The position numbers and the translations under genes were made by a program. From Candidatus Bathyarchaeota archaeon (GTDB lineage Archaea > Thermoproteota > Bathyarchaeia > 40CM-2-53-6 > RBG-13-38-9): a DNA stretch of 13,116 bases. Shown piece after piece: positions 6,666-13,116 of this stretch; position 1 is the stretch's first letter; every line of letters begins with the position of its first letter. The notes below the pieces were generated by a model. The model ran no database searches, was not told the origin of the DNA, and saw nothing but the letters and a program-made list of their open reading frames with translations. The stretch is from assembly GCA_026015225.1 (NCBI GenBank), contig JAOZGV010000142.1, positions 1 through 13,116 on the forward strand. The letters run 5' to 3'.

Positions 6666-6719
6666 CCTTTATGAAATTATCCTCAACACTTATGTAAAAT
6701 TTTTATCAAAATGAGAGAT

Positions 6720-6742
6720 AAGAGATGATATTTAAATCTCTT
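6720..6742. promoter_or_regulatory. Inverted repeat enclosing a TATA-like box
   Basis: AAGAGAT (6720-6726) and ATCTCTT (6736-6742) are perfect 7-bp arms around GATATTTAA. The centre, TATTTAAAT, is a plausible TATA box for the endonuclease III gene (transcription start near 6758). Arms flanking a TATA box suggest an operator. The T-rich tract after it could alternatively make it a terminator-like hairpin, but no plus-strand gene ends just upstream. Confidence 0.35.
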
Positions 6743-6804
6743 TTTTATTTTCTAACAAATTAGATTTTAAAATCCCGTTTATTGGGATAAAGAGGATAAC
6801 TTTT

Positions 6805-7458
6805 TTGCATAAAATTGATGATATTTTAAATAAAATAAAACTCATGAATGCAAGACAAATTAAAAAGACGGCATTAGGAGAGATGAGTAAAAAACACACT
6901 CCTGATCCTTTTAAGATTCTTATAGGAACTATTCTTTCACATAGAACTAGAGATTCAAATACAGAAAAAGCTGTCAATCAACTATTTACTGTATATAAAA
7001 ACGTCCATGAATTAGCAAATGGAAAGGTAAGTATTATAGAAAAACTCATAAAACCTGCTAATTTTTACCGGATCAAGGCTAACAGAATCAAAGAAGTATC
7101 AAAAATTATCATTAATGAGTATAATGGAAAAGTTCCGAATAATTTGGATCAACTTCTTTCCCTCCCTTCAGTAGGAAGAAAAACAGCAAATTGTGTTTTA
7201 GTATATGGATTTAATAAACCTGCAATTCCAGTAGACACTCATGTACATAGAATATCCAATAGACTAGGTATTGTCAAAACCAAAAAACCTGAAGAAACTG
7301 AAATTGTTTTGACAAAACTTCTGGATCAAAAATATTGGTTGGAAATTAACGAATTTTTTGTAAAATTTGGGCAAACAATCTGCAGACCTGTGAATCCAAA
7401 ATGTGGCGTTTGCAAATTAAACAAAACATGTTCATACTTTCTTGTAATGAATAAATAG
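6805..7458 (+). CDS. nth: Endonuclease III (DNA glycosylase/AP lyase)
   Basis: A protein of 217 residues, the usual length. It removes oxidised pyrimidines from DNA and nicks the abasic site during base excision repair. The helix-hairpin-helix is LPSVGRKTA (120-128) with catalytic lysine K126; the catalytic aspartate is D144 in PVDTHVHR. The C-terminal iron-sulphur loop is intact: C193, C200, C203 and C209 in the C-x6-C-x2-C-x5-C pattern. The LSHRTRD segment (44-50) replaces the bacterial LSAQATD form, as in archaeal members. The start is TTG at 6805, with GAGG (6792-6795) nine bases upstream as a Shine-Dalgarno-like site. The next ATG (6844) would cut 13 residues of a natural-looking N-terminal helix. 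The gene ends one base from the convergent RPA gene and diverges from the F420-type gene. Confidence 0.95.
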   Translation: MHKIDDILNKIKLMNARQIKKTALGEMSKKHTPDPFKILIGTILSHRTRDSNTEKAVNQLFTVYKNVHELANGKVSIIEKLIKPANFYRIKANRIKEVSKIIINEYNGKVPNNLDQLLSLPSVGRKTANCVLVYGFNKPAIPVDTHVHRISNRLGIVKTKKPEETEIVLTKLLDQKYWLEINEFFVKFGQTICRPVNPKCGVCKLNKTCSYFLVMNK

Positions 7459-7459
7459 A

Positions 7460-8683
7460 CTAGAAGATCTTCTCAATAAATGTTAAACTGTCAGATTGTA
7501 ATTCCAATTCATTTTCTTCGTTATAACGCGGATTAAGACCAAATATTCTTATCAAATTTTCTGAATATAATTTACTTGCAAAATCTGCTAATTCTCTCCA
7601 TAGAAAAATCCTTGCTATTCCTGACCCATCATTCATCTTAAAAGTTGCAAGTTTTAATTTTTCATCGTTTTTTGTTTCAATATTTTTTATATTTGGATTG
7701 CCTACAATCTTTCCCTCAATACTTACTAGTTTAAAGTCTTGCTTAATATCGGATATTTTATCAATTTTTATAGAAGTTATCTCATTCGAGATTGGGATCT
7801 TCTGACCCGACTTTATGATACAAGATTTATTAACCGTTAAAAACAATCTTCCAAACTTCTTTTTGGCAAACGCTCCTTGAAATAAAAGGACAGTCCCTTC
7901 TTTAATTTCGCCCAATAATTTTACTTTATCATCCCAAAAATAGGTTTTAATTATCCCATCCTTATTACCTATTAAAACATCAACAAAAGCACCATCTTTT
8001 TTAATGGAATTTTTACTTTTTCTTGGTTTGCCAATTTTTATTACTTTCGCAAGTACATTAACACTCCCAATCTCTGGTGTTAAATCTGAAATTTTTGTTA
8101 ATCTAAAATCAAGAATTCTTAATCCATTCTTCGACTCGTTTTGCAATGTGTTAGGATTTTTTTCAACTTTATTTGGGAAATTCTCCTCAGATTCATCGTT
8201 TGAAGTAATGATATCTCCTCTATCTCCTATATGAAGTTCTACCTCACTATTGATTCCCTTTCGGGTATATCCATGAAGTATTTTTACAATTTTATTTTGA
8301 AGTTCTTTTTTTGCTATCTTTTCTGCTTTTGAATCCCATGCTGTGCAAAATATTTTCCCCGTTTTGTCTGCTAAAATAAGTTTAATGTATTTTCCTGAAC
8401 TTCCATCAGCTCTAACGAATTCTTTAATTGGTGAGGTATGGATTACTCTGCCTGCTATTGTTATATTATTTAGATCAGATACGAGATCATCAATTTGTAA
8501 CGGTCTTATTTCCTCTTGATCTATATTTACGCTCAAGTCTTGTGCTACCAGTAATGCTGCCCCTTCTTCAGATAATAAACCCTGGAAAAAACTTTTTCTA
8601 TTGTCAATTAATTCCATTAGTCTGTCTTTATTCAAATCCTCTCTTTGTAAAAGGATCTCTTTGATTATATCCTTAAATTTCAA
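7460..8683 (-). CDS. RPA-type single-stranded DNA-binding protein, three OB folds
   Basis: A protein of 407 residues. After a helical N-terminus with the GLLSEEGAALLVAQDL segment (35-50) characteristic of archaeal RPA homologues come three OB folds: A about 60-160 (ITIAGRVIHTSPIKEFVRADG, then the FCTAWD strand), B about 195-293 (VNVLAKVIKIGKPRKSK, TYFWDD), and C about 302-405 (VSIEGKIVGNP, ARIFLWRE). A polar acidic linker of about 161-190 separates A and B. Aromatic residues at the end of each barrel (W116, W250, W362) fit base stacking. Only two cysteines exist (C113, C288), so there is no zinc finger as found in some archaeal RPA subunits. It coats single-stranded DNA in replication and repair. 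It lies 23 bases after the deacetylase-like gene on the same strand, so co-transcription is likely. The symbol is left blank because RPA naming varies. Confidence 0.92.
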   Translation of the reverse strand: MKFKDIIKEILLQREDLNKDRLMELIDNRKSFFQGLLSEEGAALLVAQDLSVNIDQEEIRPLQIDDLVSDLNNITIAGRVIHTSPIKEFVRADGSSGKYIKLILADKTGKIFCTAWDSKAEKIAKKELQNKIVKILHGYTRKGINSEVELHIGDRGDIITSNDESEENFPNKVEKNPNTLQNESKNGLRILDFRLTKISDLTPEIGSVNVLAKVIKIGKPRKSKNSIKKDGAFVDVLIGNKDGIIKTYFWDDKVKLLGEIKEGTVLLFQGAFAKKKFGRLFLTVNKSCIIKSGQKIPISNEITSIKIDKISDIKQDFKLVSIEGKIVGNPNIKNIETKNDEKLKLATFKMNDGSGIARIFLWRELADFASKLYSENLIRIFGLNPRYNEENELELQSDSLTFIEKIF

Positions 8684-8706
8684 TGGATAGCTAAAACCTC
8701 AAAATA

Positions 8707-9765
8707 TTAAAAAACCTTCCAGTAATCTGCCAGCAAAGCCTTCATTTTTAAAATATCTTTCTCTACTGTAGAACTTACGATTTGCTTAGGAGCTAAATAA
8801 GGATCGGATAATTCTATATCTTTTATCTCAGCTAAAGTGGTTATTATAGCAGCTATTATTCGGGGTAATGCTTCAAGATTGTATCCCCCCTCTAAAACGA
8901 TAGCTATTCTTTCATTACATACTTCCTCAGCAACTTTCATAACTTGCTTAGTTATCTTAACATACGTTTCTAAAATGAAATTTAAATCTGCTAAAGAATC
9001 AGCGAAATATGCATCTTGCCCTGCAGAAATAGCTATGAAATCGGGTCTATATTCTCTTGCTAAAGGAATAAAGAGTTTATCTATCGCATATGAGCAATCT
9101 GCTCCGGTGGATCCAGGTGACAATGGAACATTAACATTATAGCCAACCCCCTCTTTTTCGCCCAACTCCTCAATACGTCCGGTTCCAGGAAAAAGAGGCA
9201 TTTGATGGGTTGAGAAATATAGAACCGAAGGATCATCATAAAAAATATCTTGAGTTCCATTTCCATGATGAACGTCCCAATCTAGAATCATGAATTTTTT
9301 AAATCCATACTCTTGTCTGATAGATTCAACCATTATTGCAATATTATTAAAATAGCAGAAACCCCCTCCATAATCTCTACCTGCATGATGTCCTGGAGGT
9401 CGATTAAGTAAAAAGGAATTCTTCATCTCTCCGCTAGATACGATTTTACCAGCTAGAATAGCGCCACCCACGCTCAATTTTGCTAAATCATAAGTTTCTT
9501 GCTTAACGGGCGTATCTGAAGTTAACATTCCTCGATGCTTGCTTATCCTTTTAATTGAATCTATGTATTTTTTGGTGTGGGCTAAAGCTAAATCTTGTTC
9601 ATTTGCACTATCTGGATAAACTAATTTTATTTCTGGTCTACCTAAGATATCCTTTTCTCTTAAAAATTTCATAGTTAAATTAAGTCTATCAGGGCATTCG
9701 GGATGCCCCCACCCAGGATCATGTTTGGAAAAATCCTCATGGAAGATTATGCCAGTCATGTTCAA
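8707..9765 (-). CDS. Histone deacetylase family protein (class II / AcuC / acetylpolyamine amidohydrolase type)
   Basis: A protein of 352 residues from a TTG start (9763-9765), which has GGGGAG (9775-9780) nine bases upstream; an ATG two codons later (9757-9759) is equally possible. It is a zinc-dependent deacetylase of the arginase/deacetylase fold. The N-terminal HEDFSKHDPGWGHPECPDR is typical. The active-site histidines are H126 and H127 in RPPGHHAG, the zinc ligands D164 and H166 in DWDVHHGNGT and D251 in SAGQDA, and the transition-state tyrosine Y295 in LEGGYN. All are intact, so it should be active. The substrate could be acetyl-lysine in proteins (chromatin proteins or acetyl-CoA synthetase) or an acetylated small amine; the sequence does not decide. 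It sits between the Lhr helicase (86-base gap with a possible TATA box TTTATATT near 9804-9815) and RPA (23-base gap), so it probably heads a two-gene unit with RPA. Confidence 0.93.
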   Translation of the reverse strand: MNMTGIIFHEDFSKHDPGWGHPECPDRLNLTMKFLREKDILGRPEIKLVYPDSANEQDLALAHTKKYIDSIKRISKHRGMLTSDTPVKQETYDLAKLSVGGAILAGKIVSSGEMKNSFLLNRPPGHHAGRDYGGGFCYFNNIAIMVESIRQEYGFKKFMILDWDVHHGNGTQDIFYDDPSVLYFSTHQMPLFPGTGRIEELGEKEGVGYNVNVPLSPGSTGADCSYAIDKLFIPLAREYRPDFIAISAGQDAYFADSLADLNFILETYVKITKQVMKVAEEVCNERIAIVLEGGYNLEALPRIIAAIITTLAEIKDIELSDPYLAPKQIVSSTVEKDILKMKALLADYWKVF

Positions 9766-9835
9766 ACCAATATACTCCCCATCAATCGAAGTAAATAATA
9801 AAAAATCAATATAAATTAAATCTTTAAATCAAAAG

Positions 9836-9854
9836 TAATTATCAAAGATAATTA
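9836..9854 (-). terminator. Hairpin at the end of the helicase gene, containing its stop codon
   Basis: TAATTATC (9836-9843) and GATAATTA (9847-9854) are perfect 8-bp arms around AAA. The TAA stop of the helicase (9852-9854) begins the structure. The stem is AT-rich and weak, and the following minus-strand sequence is T-rich. It could be a 3'-end signal or a small operator before the deacetylase promoter. Confidence 0.35.
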
Positions 9855-12710
9855 ATCCCAAAAAGATCTTGTTCGTTGGTATTCTCGTTCGGCTTTCAAT
9901 AATTCTTTAAAGAATTCAGAATCATTTCTAATAAATTTTCTTAGAATCCTTGAAGCAACAGTCGGTCCAACGCCTCTTGATGCTAAAACTATGATCGCTT
10001 TTTTACCATAGTTTTGAACAAGGCTAGCAGACTTCCATGCACGGTTCCAGATTTTAGACTCCTCTTTGGTCAATTTTTTCAATTTTTTCTTCTTTTTTAT
10101 GATTTTATACAGATCACTATCGCCCCTATAAGCTACTGATATCAAAGTAGAACCACATTTGGGGCATTTTATGGAGTTAGATAGATTCTTGACAACTCTT
10201 ATTCCTTCCCAATCGGCATTATAAATACACACCAATCTAACAGTCGTGGAGAGGATTCTTTCTCTTATAATTTCTAATAATGACTTATCTTTGACTATTG
10301 GTCTGAGAATGTTGTGTGGGACTATCCTATCTAAGATGGGAAGAGCGAGAGGGGAATAATTTTCTTCCCTCTTTTTGGCGATTTCTATCTTTATTTTCCC
10401 TTTATTTATTTCTCCAACTACTTTTTTTGCATTCTCAATATCCAACTTTTCTAAGAATAATTCTCTGATGGCTTCCTGATTTATTGGAGTATCTCTCAAT
10501 ATTTTAGCTAGTTGCCTCGCCCTGCTAATTTTATAATCGACTTGTCGTTCTATAACTCCAAACCTTCTTGCTACATGCCAATTAATCCAAAGAAAAGTTT
10601 CATTGTCTATAATGGTTTTAGTTACGATCTCCTCAAGATCTTCTGGATTTAGTTTTAATAATTCTTTTGCAACTAGTTTTTCACTGATTTTCATTGAACA
10701 GACTAAGGCTATTCTGTATGGATCTACTAGAACGCTTGTACTAATTCCGTATCTTGCTCCAAGAAGAGTCCTTAAAATTACTCCATAAACCGAATTAACT
10801 AGATTCCCAAAGCAACTATGGATGATTATACAATTCTCAAACCTTTCAATAAGTATCAAATTATCTGAGGGTAAAGGGAAGTCTTCAATATGCTTGCGAA
10901 TCGTTTTAAGAATTCTTTTTGCGCCTTTTCTATTAAATGTATATTCTCCCCACGACTGCGGAATAGAATTTTCATCCCCTTTTAATTCTCCAAGATTTCT
11001 TCTCAATTTTCCTACTTCGGTTGCAACATCATATTCAACTGGTATCAATTCTCCCTCCCAACTAGGGATCGCGCTAAAACTTGGAGCGGCTGGTTCAACT
11101 TCTATTTTATAGGACTCATCATCCACGCTTAAGATGCGCCAAGTATTTCCATGCATTATAAATTCGACTCCGGATGAACACTTTTTTGCAACAAACTCTT
11201 GGTCAAGAGTTCCTATTCTTACTTTTCTGAAAAAATCTAAAACAATGTACTTTTTAATATCGGGTATTACGGATAAATTCTCATAATAATATTGATACGC
11301 TCTTTTTATTGAAGGAAGAATCCATTCATCTCTAACTTTTAATATATTTTCGTTCTCTAGCTGATCGACAACTTGCATCAGTTTATCTGCTGTAAGATTT
11401 CTAAACGGATATGCTCCATTTATAATTGAATATATCTCTTCAATTTTTGCTCTCTTAAGCCCTAAAATTATACCTACAATCTGATGCGCAAGCACATCAA
11501 GAGCCACTTCATGTATTTTTACTGTTTCGATTAATCCAATTTTTGCACGATTTATGAGCACAAGGGATTCTAGATAATCGTCTGGAAAAGAAGTAATTAT
11601 ACATCCTTTTGGCATTCCTTCAACTCTATGGTTGCTTCTTCCAATTCGTTGTATTAAACGCGTAGCACCTCTTGGCGACATGTATTGTATTACGTAATCC
11701 ACAGAGCCCACATCAATACCGAGTTCTAATGATGAAGTACATATTATTCCCTTTAATTTCCCAGCTTGAAATTCCTCTTCAACACCTTCTCTAATTTCTC
11801 TTGAAAGTGATCCATGATGAACCTTTATTGACAAATCCTTTTTTATTGCACCAATTTGTGAGCCCAAGGCTTCTGCATGCTCTCTCGTGTTAGTAAAAAG
11901 AAGTGTGGAATTATGATTTGAAATGATCTCTGCGATTTTTTTAATTCTAGCAATTGAGGTAGTTGGAAGTCCTAGTGATTTTGCAAGTATATAGCTTTCT
12001 TTATCAGCCAATGGATATTCCAAATCGATTTCCATATCTTTGAACTCTTGAGACTTCAATACCTTAACCGACTTACCCGAACCAGATAGAAATCCTGCAA
12101 TTCGATCTTCATCTCCGATTGTGGCAGATAAGCCAACTCTTTGAAATTCCTTCTTAACTAAATTCTTAAGACGTTCCAATCCTATAGAAAGCTGAACTCC
12201 TCTCTTACTATCAACTAACTCGTGGATCTCATCCACTATTACCCAATTTACGTCCCTCAAATGCTGGCTCATTATTTTACCAGGAAGTATGGCTTGAAGT
12301 GTTTCAGGTGTGGTTATAAGCATGTCTGGAGGTTTTTTAGCTTGTTTTGTCCTTACACTTTGAATGGTGTCTCCATGTCTAACCTGTACATCTATCTCTA
12401 ATTTCTTACCAATATCAAAAATTCTTCTTAGTAGATCTCTGTTTAGGGATCTTAGCGGTGTGACATATAGGATAGAGATGCCGGGTGATGGAGATTTTTT
12501 TCTGTAGGATAGAAAAAGTTCAAAAATTGGCATTATCACCGCAAGAGTTTTTCCACTTCCAGTGGGGGCTATTAAAAGTACGTTCTCTCCTTTTAATATT
12601 ATAGGAATAGCGAGCTCCTGGATCTTGCTTGGTTTGGATACATAACTCTTATCGAGTTGTTCTCGTAGTGGCTTACCAAGAAGTTCAAAAGCCCTATTTG
12701 AATTAAGCAT
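9852..12710 (-). CDS. Lhr-type DEAD/DEAH-box helicase
   Basis: A protein of 952 residues, matching archaeal Lhr-type superfamily 2 helicases. The first RecA domain has Q31, Walker A APTGSGKT (48-55), TTPETL (133-138), the DEIH box (160-163) and SAT (195-197). The second has LFTNTREHAE (271-280), CTSSLELGIDVG (324-335) and QRIGRSNHR (354-362). Then come a winged-helix-like part and the Lhr-core region with WEGELIPV (about 550-560). The extreme C-terminus carries a CPKCGS knuckle (C849, C852) without an obvious second cysteine pair, a very lysine-rich stretch and a helix-hairpin-helix-like ASRGVGPTVASRIL (910-923). Lhr proteins unwind DNA and DNA:RNA hybrids with 3'-5' polarity and are linked to repair and replication stress. 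The ATG has a strong ribosome-binding site, GGGGGAT, a few bases upstream and a possible TATA box near 12745-12755. This is probably the aLhr2 branch, which I cannot confirm. Confidence 0.92.
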   Translation of the reverse strand: MLNSNRAFELLGKPLREQLDKSYVSKPSKIQELAIPIILKGENVLLIAPTGSGKTLAVIMPIFELFLSYRKKSPSPGISILYVTPLRSLNRDLLRRIFDIGKKLEIDVQVRHGDTIQSVRTKQAKKPPDMLITTPETLQAILPGKIMSQHLRDVNWVIVDEIHELVDSKRGVQLSIGLERLKNLVKKEFQRVGLSATIGDEDRIAGFLSGSGKSVKVLKSQEFKDMEIDLEYPLADKESYILAKSLGLPTTSIARIKKIAEIISNHNSTLLFTNTREHAEALGSQIGAIKKDLSIKVHHGSLSREIREGVEEEFQAGKLKGIICTSSLELGIDVGSVDYVIQYMSPRGATRLIQRIGRSNHRVEGMPKGCIITSFPDDYLESLVLINRAKIGLIETVKIHEVALDVLAHQIVGIILGLKRAKIEEIYSIINGAYPFRNLTADKLMQVVDQLENENILKVRDEWILPSIKRAYQYYYENLSVIPDIKKYIVLDFFRKVRIGTLDQEFVAKKCSSGVEFIMHGNTWRILSVDDESYKIEVEPAAPSFSAIPSWEGELIPVEYDVATEVGKLRRNLGELKGDENSIPQSWGEYTFNRKGAKRILKTIRKHIEDFPLPSDNLILIERFENCIIIHSCFGNLVNSVYGVILRTLLGARYGISTSVLVDPYRIALVCSMKISEKLVAKELLKLNPEDLEEIVTKTIIDNETFLWINWHVARRFGVIERQVDYKISRARQLAKILRDTPINQEAIRELFLEKLDIENAKKVVGEINKGKIKIEIAKKREENYSPLALPILDRIVPHNILRPIVKDKSLLEIIRERILSTTVRLVCIYNADWEGIRVVKNLSNSIKCPKCGSTLISVAYRGDSDLYKIIKKKKKLKKLTKEESKIWNRAWKSASLVQNYGKKAIIVLASRGVGPTVASRILRKFIRNDSEFFKELLKAEREYQRTRSFWD

Positions 12711-12713
12711 AAG

Positions 12714-12720
12714 ATCCCCC
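12714..12720 (-). promoter_or_regulatory. Ribosome-binding site of the helicase gene
   Basis: GGGGGAT on the minus strand, three bases before the ATG, is the clearest Shine-Dalgarno-like element of the window and fixes the helicase start at 12710. Confidence 0.5.
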
Positions 12721-12832
12721 TTTTAGTTGAAAATTAGTATTAAGTTCGCCTCGTATATTTCTTGATTTAAATTAAAGGATTCGGGTAAGTTAAAGCGTCT
12801 CTTTAATAAAAATATTAATTCGAAGAAAATCA

Positions 12833-12853
12833 AATCATTAAGTAGTAATGATT
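12833..12853. promoter_or_regulatory. Inverted repeat upstream of the zinc-ribbon gene
   Basis: AATCATTA (12833-12840) and TAATGATT (12846-12853) are perfect 8-bp arms around AGTAG, ending 18 bases before the ATG of the small zinc protein. A TATA-like AATAAAAATATT (about 12806-12817) upstream would place the transcription start near or inside the repeat, so an operator is plausible. A 5'-UTR hairpin is the alternative. Confidence 0.4.
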
Positions 12854-12871
12854 AAATAAAATGACTTGAAA

Positions 12872-13033
12872 ATGGTAAAAATTTGTCCAATGTGTCGCAG
12901 CAGTAGAGTAGATGTCTGGCTAGGACGTGGAGGCGGTAATATGTATAAATGCCTTGATTGTAATTATCAAGGAGCGCTAATAGTCGATGTAGATGAAGAA
13001 AATTTAAAATCTATTAATGAAAATCGAAAATAG
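12872..13033 (+). CDS. Small zinc-ribbon protein (53 residues), function unknown
   Basis: The ATG opens a 53-residue protein with two cysteine knuckles, CPMC (C5, C8) and CLDC (C27, C30), spaced 18 residues apart. This is the treble-clef/zinc-ribbon pattern that binds one zinc ion. Between them is a glycine/arginine-rich turn (LGRGGGNMYK), and the second knuckle is followed by the NYQGALIVD strand typical of zinc ribbons. The C-terminus is acidic then basic. Tiny archaeal proteins of this form can act as nucleic-acid binders or subunits of larger machines, but nothing here identifies the role. It diverges from the helicase gene with 161 bases between the starts. An ATG 11 bases upstream is followed directly by a stop and is not the start. 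It is too short for many gene finders, but the intact cysteine pattern makes it credible. Confidence 0.75.
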   Translation: MVKICPMCRSSRVDVWLGRGGGNMYKCLDCNYQGALIVDVDEENLKSINENRK

Positions 13034-13116
13034 TGAATGAATTCTTAAGGACTTATTATTAGTTTGAATTAATAGTATAAATTTACAGAAAATCACTTTT
13101 TCATCCTTTTTTCTCA

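Noticed and set aside
6732..6977. Minus-strand open frame of 81 residues overlapping the endonuclease III start
   Set aside because: It overlaps the N-terminal half of a clearly conserved gene on the other strand and shows no family features, so it is a shadow frame.
9081..9266. Minus-strand frame of 61 residues inside the deacetylase gene, checked as a possible frameshift
   Set aside because: The deacetylase frame is continuous with all motifs intact across this interval, so the other frame is a shadow.
1..13116. CRISPR arrays, transposases, tRNA or rRNA genes
   Set aside because: No regularly spaced direct repeats, no transposase-like frame and no cloverleaf or rRNA-like stretch were seen on either strand.

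Overview
The window looks like a piece of an AT-rich archaeal chromosome (about one third G+C, estimated by eye). The evidence is the gene content: a three-OB-fold RPA-type single-strand DNA-binding protein, an archaeal Lhr-type helicase, an F420 hydrogenase/dehydrogenase beta-type iron-sulphur flavoprotein and archaeal endonuclease III. Archaeal-style TATA boxes lie upstream of several genes, oligo-T tracts follow gene ends, and some starts appear to be TTG behind a Shine-Dalgarno-like element. The flavour is TACK-like (Bathyarchaeia or Thaumarchaeota type), but I cannot fix the phylum from sequence alone. No rRNA, tRNA, CRISPR array or transposase is visible.

Layout. At 1-574 (minus) is a LysE/RhtB-type exporter that runs off the left edge. 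At 782-967 (plus) is a tiny chimeric reading frame. It joins the start of a membrane protein to the last ~30 residues of a zinc-type alcohol dehydrogenase, with a GCGCGCGCGC run at the join. At 1112-1795 (plus) is a HAD phosphatase, convergent with a winged-helix regulator at 1875-2282 (minus). A perfect 14-bp palindrome lies just upstream of the regulator. From 2283 to 2816 there is an AT-rich stretch with no convincing gene.

At 2817-5444 (minus) is pyruvate phosphate dikinase, and at 5573-6613 (minus) an F420 dehydrogenase beta-like protein. From 6805 to 12710 there is a genome-maintenance block: endonuclease III (plus), then, reading leftwards on the minus strand, Lhr helicase, a class II-type histone-deacetylase-fold enzyme and RPA. 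A 53-residue zinc-ribbon protein (12872-13033, plus) diverges from the helicase.

How they fit. Pyruvate phosphate dikinase is central carbon metabolism, linking pyruvate and PEP. The F420-type protein is a redox module without its usual partner subunits nearby. Endonuclease III, RPA and Lhr all act on damaged or single-stranded nucleic acid, and the deacetylase is probably co-transcribed with RPA. These are ordinary conserved genes.

The unusual content is between and beside them: a family of short alternating-GC motifs at six non-conserved positions, one of them exactly at the fusion point of the broken gene; a palindromic operator candidate with scattered half-sites; and inverted repeats that include stop codons at two gene ends. 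I see no clear new multi-gene system. The GC-motif family is the best candidate for something undescribed.
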